A stretch of 64,000 nt of DNA from Pseudomonas sp. DG56-2. GTDB lineage: Bacteria > Pseudomonadota > Gammaproteobacteria > Pseudomonadales > Pseudomonadaceae. Positions 59,773 through 64,000 of the stretch are shown here, one piece after another (positions within the stretch are counted from its first letter, which is position 1; each line of letters begins with the position of its first letter). Where the stretch lies: NCBI RefSeq assembly GCF_004803755.1, contig NZ_CP032311.1, forward strand, positions 1,628,501 to 1,692,500. The letters are read 5' to 3'. The notes beneath the pieces are model-generated. The model did not search any database. It worked only from the letters and a program-made list of their open reading frames with translations, and was not told the DNA's origin. A program made the position numbers and the translations under genes.

Positions 59773-60648
59773 TTGGAAATCATTGATAACACGGTTGCTG
59801 AATCGGCGGCCGAAGGCTTCTCCCGTATTGCCCTGGGTGTTGAATACAAAGGCTCGCGCTACCGTGGTTGGCAGCGTCAGGCCGATGGTGTGCCGAGTGT
59901 CCAGCAGACCCTGGAAGAAGCCCTGTCCAAAGTTGCCGATTCGCCCGTTACCCTGCTGTGTGCCGGGCGTACCGACGCCGGGGTCCACGCCTGCGGGCAG
60001 GTCGTGCATTTCGACACACAGGTCGTGCGCAGCATGAAAGCCTGGACAATGGGCGCCAATATCAACTTGCCTCATGACATCAGCGTGGCGTGGGCAAAAG
60101 AGATGCCGGCCAATTTTCATGCTCGCTTCAAGGCCATAGCCCGGCGCTATCGCTATGTGATTTACAACGACCAGATTCGCCCGGCGCACATGGGTCAGGA
60201 AGTGACCTGGAACCACCGTCCGCTGGATGTCGAGCGCATGGCCCTGGCTGCCGACTATCTGGTAGGTACCCATGACTTCAGTGCCTTTCGCGCCGGTCAA
60301 TGCCAGGCCAAGTCGCCGATCAAGAACATCCACCACCTGCGGGTTAGCCGTCACGGCAAGATGATTGTCCTGGATATTCGCGCCAGCGCCTTCCTTCACC
60401 ATATGGTGCGTAACATCGCTGGCGTGTTGATGACGATCGGTGCTGGTGAGCGTCCGGTGGAGTGGGCCAAAGAAGTCCTGGAAAGCCGTGAGCGGCGCAC
60501 CGGGGGAGTTACTGCTCATCCGTTCGGCTTGTACCTGGTGCAAGTGGAGTACCACGATGAGTTTCAGTTGCCCGAGCGTTACATTGGCCCACACTTTCTC
60601 ACCGGTTACGAAACGCTGGCGGCTGACGACCCACTAGCCATTTGCTAA
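59773..60648 (+). CDS. truA: tRNA pseudouridine(38-40) synthase
   Basis: 291 residues with the TTG start. The catalytic aspartate is in [15 protein letters not shown] near 66, and [10 protein letters not shown] near 125 is a family segment. The N-terminal 15 residues before [13 protein letters not shown] are poorly conserved, so the exact start is less sure. The window order fimV-truA-trpF-accD-folC is typical of Pseudomonas. Confidence 0.92.
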   Translation: MEIIDNTVAESAAEGFSRIALGVEYKGSRYRGWQRQADGVPSVQQTLEEALSKVADSPVTLLCAGRTDAGVHACGQVVHFDTQVVRSMKAWTMGANINLPHDISVAWAKEMPANFHARFKAIARRYRYVIYNDQIRPAHMGQEVTWNHRPLDVERMALAADYLVGTHDFSAFRAGQCQAKSPIKNIHHLRVSRHGKMIVLDIRASAFLHHMVRNIAGVLMTIGAGERPVEWAKEVLESRERRTGGVTAHPFGLYLVQVEYHDEFQLPERYIGPHFLTGYETLAADDPLAIC

Positions 60649-60686
60649 GATCCGGAGCCTTCCAGATCAGCCAGGGTTCACAGGTC

Positions 60687-61307
60687 ATGAGCGCAGTTCG
60701 CAGCAAAATCTGTGGTATTACTCGCATTGAAGATGCGTTGGCGGCGGCTGAGGCTGGCGCCGATGCCATAGGCCTGGTGTTTTATGCCAAGAGCCCGCGC
60801 GCGGTAGATGTGCAGCAGGCGCGGGCAATTATTGCCGCCTTGCCACCGTTCGTGACCACCGTGGGCCTGTTCGTCAACGTCAGTCGCTGTGAACTGACCG
60901 AAATCCTCGAAGCGGTACCATTGGATTTGCTGCAATTTCATGGGGATGAAACCCCGGCTGATTGTGCCGGTCATAACAGGCCGTGGATCAAGGCCTTGCG
61001 CGTGCGTCCCGGTGACGACCTCGAAGCGGCCTGCAAGCTGTACAGCGGTGCCAGCGGGATTCTTCTCGACACCTACGTCGCTGGTGTGCCGGGCGGCACG
61101 GGTGAGGCGTTCGACTGGTCGCTGGTGCCGGAAAAACTGAGCAAGCCGATTATTCTTGCCGGTGGTTTGTCGCCGCACAACGTTGCCAGTGCCATCGCTC
61201 AGGTGCGCCCTTATGCGGTAGATGTCAGTGGCGGAGTGGAACAGGCCAAGGGCATCAAGGACAGCGCCTTGATCGAGGCTTTTATCAAGGCGGTGAAGCA
61301 GGCGTGA
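60687..61307 (+). CDS. trpF: phosphoribosylanthranilate isomerase
   Basis: 206 residues. [26 protein letters not shown] with the catalytic cysteine near 9, LLQFHGDE near 80, and VDVSGGVE near 180. Single-domain TrpF, separate from trpC as in other Pseudomonas. The ATG at 60687 is chosen over 60642. The 281-bp stretch to accD has no convincing gene. Confidence 0.95.
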   Translation: MSAVRSKICGITRIEDALAAAEAGADAIGLVFYAKSPRAVDVQQARAIIAALPPFVTTVGLFVNVSRCELTEILEAVPLDLLQFHGDETPADCAGHNRPWIKALRVRPGDDLEAACKLYSGASGILLDTYVAGVPGGTGEAFDWSLVPEKLSKPIILAGGLSPHNVASAIAQVRPYAVDVSGGVEQAKGIKDSALIEAFIKAVKQA

Positions 61308-61588
61308 AAACGTCTGCCGTTGTCGATGTGACGGCTGGCCGTGCGCCATCGTCCATAGCTTTCGCAGCCAATTGCTGCCTGATCGCGCCCATGGGCCGGT
61401 CGAAATTGCCGGGTGTCGCCGTTGGCGTCGCCCTTACAGGTTGGCGATGGAGCGGTATCAGGGCACCTCGCTGTATGTGGGGCGCCGGAGCCGGCCCATC
61501 ATCGCTTCATACATGAATTGAGCTCAAGGGCATACGCGCGAACCTGACAGCCAAAGCCTGTCGGTCGTCGTTACTGGAGAAAGAAAGC

Positions 61589-62509
61589 ATGAGCAACTGG
61601 TTAGTAGACAAACTGATCCCTTCGATCATGCGTTCCGAGGTGAAGAAGAGTTCCGTGCCGGAAGGGTTGTGGCACAAGTGCCCGTCCTGCGAAGCGGTCC
61701 TGTATCGCCCGGAGCTGGAAAAGACCCTGGATGTTTGCCCTAAGTGCAACCACCACATGCGCATCGGCGCCCGTGCGCGTATCGATATTTTCCTTGATGC
61801 CGAAGGTCGTGCCGAGCTGGGCGCCGACCTGGAGCCGGTCGACCGCCTGAAATTCCGTGATGGCAAGAAGTACAAGGACCGCCTGACCGCTGCACAGAAG
61901 CAAACGGGCGAAAAAGACGCGCTGATCTCCATGAGCGGTACCTTGCTGGGCATGCCCGTTGTCGTCAGCGCCTTCGAGTTCTCGTTCATGGGTGGTTCGA
62001 TGGGGGCCATCGTCGGTGAGCGCTTTGTTCGCGCTGCCAACTATGCTCTGGAAAACCGCTGCCCAATGGTGTGCTTCTCGGCCTCCGGTGGCGCCCGTAT
62101 GCAGGAAGCGCTGATCTCGCTGATGCAGATGGCCAAGACCTCCGCAGTGCTTGCACGCTTGCGCGAAGAGGGAATTCCATTCATCTCGGTGTTGACTGAT
62201 CCCGTCTACGGCGGTGTTTCGGCAAGTCTGGCAATGCTGGGTGACGTTATTGTCGGTGAACCCAAGGCGCTGATCGGCTTCGCAGGTCCTCGTGTCATCG
62301 AGCAGACCGTGCGAGAAAAACTGCCAGAAGGCTTCCAGCGCAGCGAGTTCCTCCTGGAGCACGGCGCAATCGACATGATCATTCCGCGTCAGGAATTGCG
62401 TCATCGCCTGGGTAATCTGCTCGCACAAATGATGGGCCTGCCGACGCCGAAGTTCGTCGAGCCAGTGCTTGAACCGATCGTCGTACCACCGGTGCCTGCC
62501 AACGTATGA
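61589..62509 (+). CDS. accD: acetyl-CoA carboxylase carboxyltransferase subunit beta
   Basis: 306 residues. Zinc finger with cysteines in [20 protein letters not shown] near 29 and CPKCNHHM near 51, then the carboxyltransferase domain ([18 protein letters not shown] near 165). Makes malonyl-CoA for fatty acids. GGAG is well placed. Stop overlaps folC (ATGA at 62506). Confidence 0.97.
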   Translation: MSNWLVDKLIPSIMRSEVKKSSVPEGLWHKCPSCEAVLYRPELEKTLDVCPKCNHHMRIGARARIDIFLDAEGRAELGADLEPVDRLKFRDGKKYKDRLTAAQKQTGEKDALISMSGTLLGMPVVVSAFEFSFMGGSMGAIVGERFVRAANYALENRCPMVCFSASGGARMQEALISLMQMAKTSAVLARLREEGIPFISVLTDPVYGGVSASLAMLGDVIVGEPKALIGFAGPRVIEQTVREKLPEGFQRSEFLLEHGAIDMIIPRQELRHRLGNLLAQMMGLPTPKFVEPVLEPIVVPPVPANV

Positions 62510-63813
62510 CCCAACGTACCCTTGGCGACTGGCTCGCCTATCTCGAGCAGTTGCACCCCTCGGCCATCGATATGGGCCTGGCGCGTTCGCAACAGGTTGC
62601 GGCCAGGCTCGGGCTGGACAAGCCGGCGCCACGGGTCGTCACCGTGACCGGCACCAATGGCAAGGGCTCGACCTGCGCCTTCGTGGCGGCGTTGTTGCGG
62701 GCCCAGGGCCTCAAGGTCGGGGTCTATAGCTCGCCACACCTGCTGCGCTACAACGAGCGTGTGCTGATCGACGGCCGTGAGGCCGGCGATCAGCAACTGT
62801 GTGATGCGTTTGCTGCTGTTGAAGCCGCTCGCGGTGAAACGTCGCTGACCTATTTCGAGGCCGGAACCCTGGCGGCCTTCTGGCTGTTCAAGCAGTCGGC
62901 TCTGGATGCCGTGGTGCTTGAAGTCGGCTTGGGCGGGCGGCTGGATACCGTCAATATCGTCGATGCCGATGTGGCGCTGGTTACCAGCATTGGTGTCGAC
63001 CATACCGATTACCTGGGCGATACCCGCGAGTCGGTGGCATTTGAAAAAGCCGGTATTTTCCGTCAGGGCAAGCCTGCGCTGTGTGGTGATCTGAATCCGC
63101 CACAGCCACTGCTCGACAAGGCCCGTGAGCTTGGTTGCCCCTTCCTGCTGCGCGGTCGAGATTTTGACCTGGCCAGCACCGATCGGTATTGGCAGTGGCG
63201 GGGCGTGGACAGCCGTGGCCAGCAGGTCGAGCTGCACGACCTGCCATTGCTTGACCTGCCAATGGAAAACGCAGCGCTGGCGCTGCAAGCCTACCTGCTG
63301 ATGGATCTGCCTTGGGATGCCGGGCAGATCGCCGCGGTGTTGCAATCCACGCGCATGGTCGGTCGTCTGGATCGTCGCGCATTTCGCTGGCAAGGCAAGG
63401 CGTTGACTATCCTCATGGATGTCGGCCATAACCCCCATGCAGCCGAGTACCTGGCGCAGCGCCTGGCTGCAAGGCCGGTGGCGGGCAAGCGTCTGGCCGT
63501 GTTCGGTCTTCTCGTCGACAAGGATCTGGACGGCGTGGTGCAACCGATGTTGGGTGCGGTTCAGCGTTGGGCGGTTGCGCCTCTGGATACGGCTCGCAGT
63601 CGGTCGGCAGGCGAGCTCGAAGTAACCCTGGCGAACCTCGGTGCCGAGGTGGCGTCTTATTCCAGCGTGGCGCAAGCTCTCGACGGGCAGTGTGCGCTGG
63701 CAACGGCAGAAGATGAAATTCTCCTGTTCGGATCGTTTTTCTGTGTCGGCGAGGCCCTACAGTGGCTGGATCGGCAGACCACGGAGGAAGAAGCAAATGG
63801 CATTGCTGGATAA
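62506..63813 (+). CDS. folC: bifunctional folylpolyglutamate/dihydrofolate synthase
   Basis: 435 residues. P-loop TGTNGKGST near 46-54, the Mur-ligase-like fold with [19 protein letters not shown] near 165 and DVGHNPHA near 305. Overlaps accD by four bases and the following gene by 17. Confidence 0.96.
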   Translation: MTQRTLGDWLAYLEQLHPSAIDMGLARSQQVAARLGLDKPAPRVVTVTGTNGKGSTCAFVAALLRAQGLKVGVYSSPHLLRYNERVLIDGREAGDQQLCDAFAAVEAARGETSLTYFEAGTLAAFWLFKQSALDAVVLEVGLGGRLDTVNIVDADVALVTSIGVDHTDYLGDTRESVAFEKAGIFRQGKPALCGDLNPPQPLLDKARELGCPFLLRGRDFDLASTDRYWQWRGVDSRGQQVELHDLPLLDLPMENAALALQAYLLMDLPWDAGQIAAVLQSTRMVGRLDRRAFRWQGKALTILMDVGHNPHAAEYLAQRLAARPVAGKRLAVFGLLVDKDLDGVVQPMLGAVQRWAVAPLDTARSRSAGELEVTLANLGAEVASYSSVAQALDGQCALATAEDEILLFGSFFCVGEALQWLDRQTTEEEANGIAG

Positions 63814-64000
63814 AGTGGTCAAGCAACGGATGGTGGGGGCGCTGGTGCTGGTGGCATTGGCGGTGATTTTCCTGCCGATGTTGTTTTCCCGGGAAGACGA
63901 GATGCGCCAGGTGCGGGTCCAGGCCCCTGACGCACCCGCAGCGCCAAGCATGCCCCAGGTGCAGGTCGAACCGGTGCAGGTGCCGGAGCCCAAGGTACTG
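63797..64000 (+). CDS. dedD: DedD-like SPOR-domain protein (partial)
   Basis: Only 68 codons are present before the window ends. [31 protein letters not shown] is a cytoplasmic tail plus one membrane helix, then a Pro/Ala/Val/Gln linker. By position after folC this is the SPOR protein preceding cvpA and purF; the SPOR domain itself is outside the window. Confidence 0.82.
   Translation, partial: MALLDKVVKQRMVGALVLVALAVIFLPMLFSREDEMRQVRVQAPDAPAAPSMPQVQVEPVQVPEPKVL

Noticed and set aside
61304..61516. 70-codon open frame between trpF and accD
   Set aside because: GTG start overlapping the trpF stop, no Shine-Dalgarno of note, no resemblance to a known protein. The gap is better described as intergenic.

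Overview
The window is a contiguous stretch of Pseudomonas core chromosome. Gene order follows the P. aeruginosa blocks rne to moaA and uvrB to folC almost gene for gene, while small details (no pilZ next to holB, palindromic repeats, REP scraps) point to the P. putida/P. fluorescens side of the genus. Base composition looks uniformly GC-rich, except for an AT-rich operator near 41.73 kb and parts of some intergenic spaces. I see no prophage, CRISPR array, toxin-antitoxin locus, secretion cluster or intact insertion sequence.

Layout. 1-4.5 kb: the N-terminal half of a membrane-type acyl-CoA dehydrogenase, a glutathione S-transferase, a YadGH-type ABC exporter and a DUF2062 membrane protein. 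4.6-11.4 kb: a tight plus-strand run, comEC, exbB-like, exbD-like, lpxK, Trm112-like, kdsB, phosphotyrosine phosphatase, murB (envelope and LPS-KDO synthesis). 11.5-17.9 kb: RNase E on minus with a very long leader, divergent from rluC, a HAD phosphatase and an S49 peptidase. 18-28.5 kb: a Maf-type pyrophosphatase, then the fatty-acid cluster yceD-rpmF-plsX-fabD-fabG-acpP-fabF-pabC-mltG-tmk-holB-tatD-like. 28.5-33 kb: the RgsA small RNA, a class V aminotransferase, a TetR regulator, moaA, a lipoprotein, a DUF1285 protein and tRNA-Asn. 33-41.6 kb: an aromatic/aspartate aminotransferase, uvrB with a LexA box, an EmrAB-type pump, gltX and a duplicated tRNA-Ala/tRNA-Glu operon. 41.7-45.2 kb: a TetR regulator with a large palindromic operator, an alpha/beta hydrolase, a thioesterase, dusC and an Hsp20 gene with a ROSE-like RNA thermometer. 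45.2-46.2 kb: about 1 kb without a credible gene, filled by a large imperfect palindrome and nested repeats. 46.2-64 kb: a five-PAS GGDEF-EAL protein, a LysR regulator, leuC-leuD-methyltransferase-leuB-asd-usg-like, fimV, truA-trpF-accD-folC and the start of a DedD/SPOR gene.

How the genes work together. Most are housekeeping: acyl-chain synthesis (plsX, fabDGF, acpP, accD), LPS and cell wall (lpxK, kdsB, murB, mltG), RNA metabolism (rne, rluC, dusC, truA, gltX, tRNAs), DNA replication and repair (holB, tmk, uvrB), and leucine, aspartate-family and tryptophan biosynthesis. The parts most worth a second look are regulatory or structural: the palindromic element at 45.5-46.1 kb with its outer 15-bp inverted repeat, the 36-bp TetR operator, the ROSE-like thermometer, an apparently leaderless yceD-rpmF-plsX transcript, the roughly 680-nt rne leader with an overlapping divergent promoter, RgsA, and the absence of pilZ. 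I did not find a wholly new multi-gene system, and I do not claim one.
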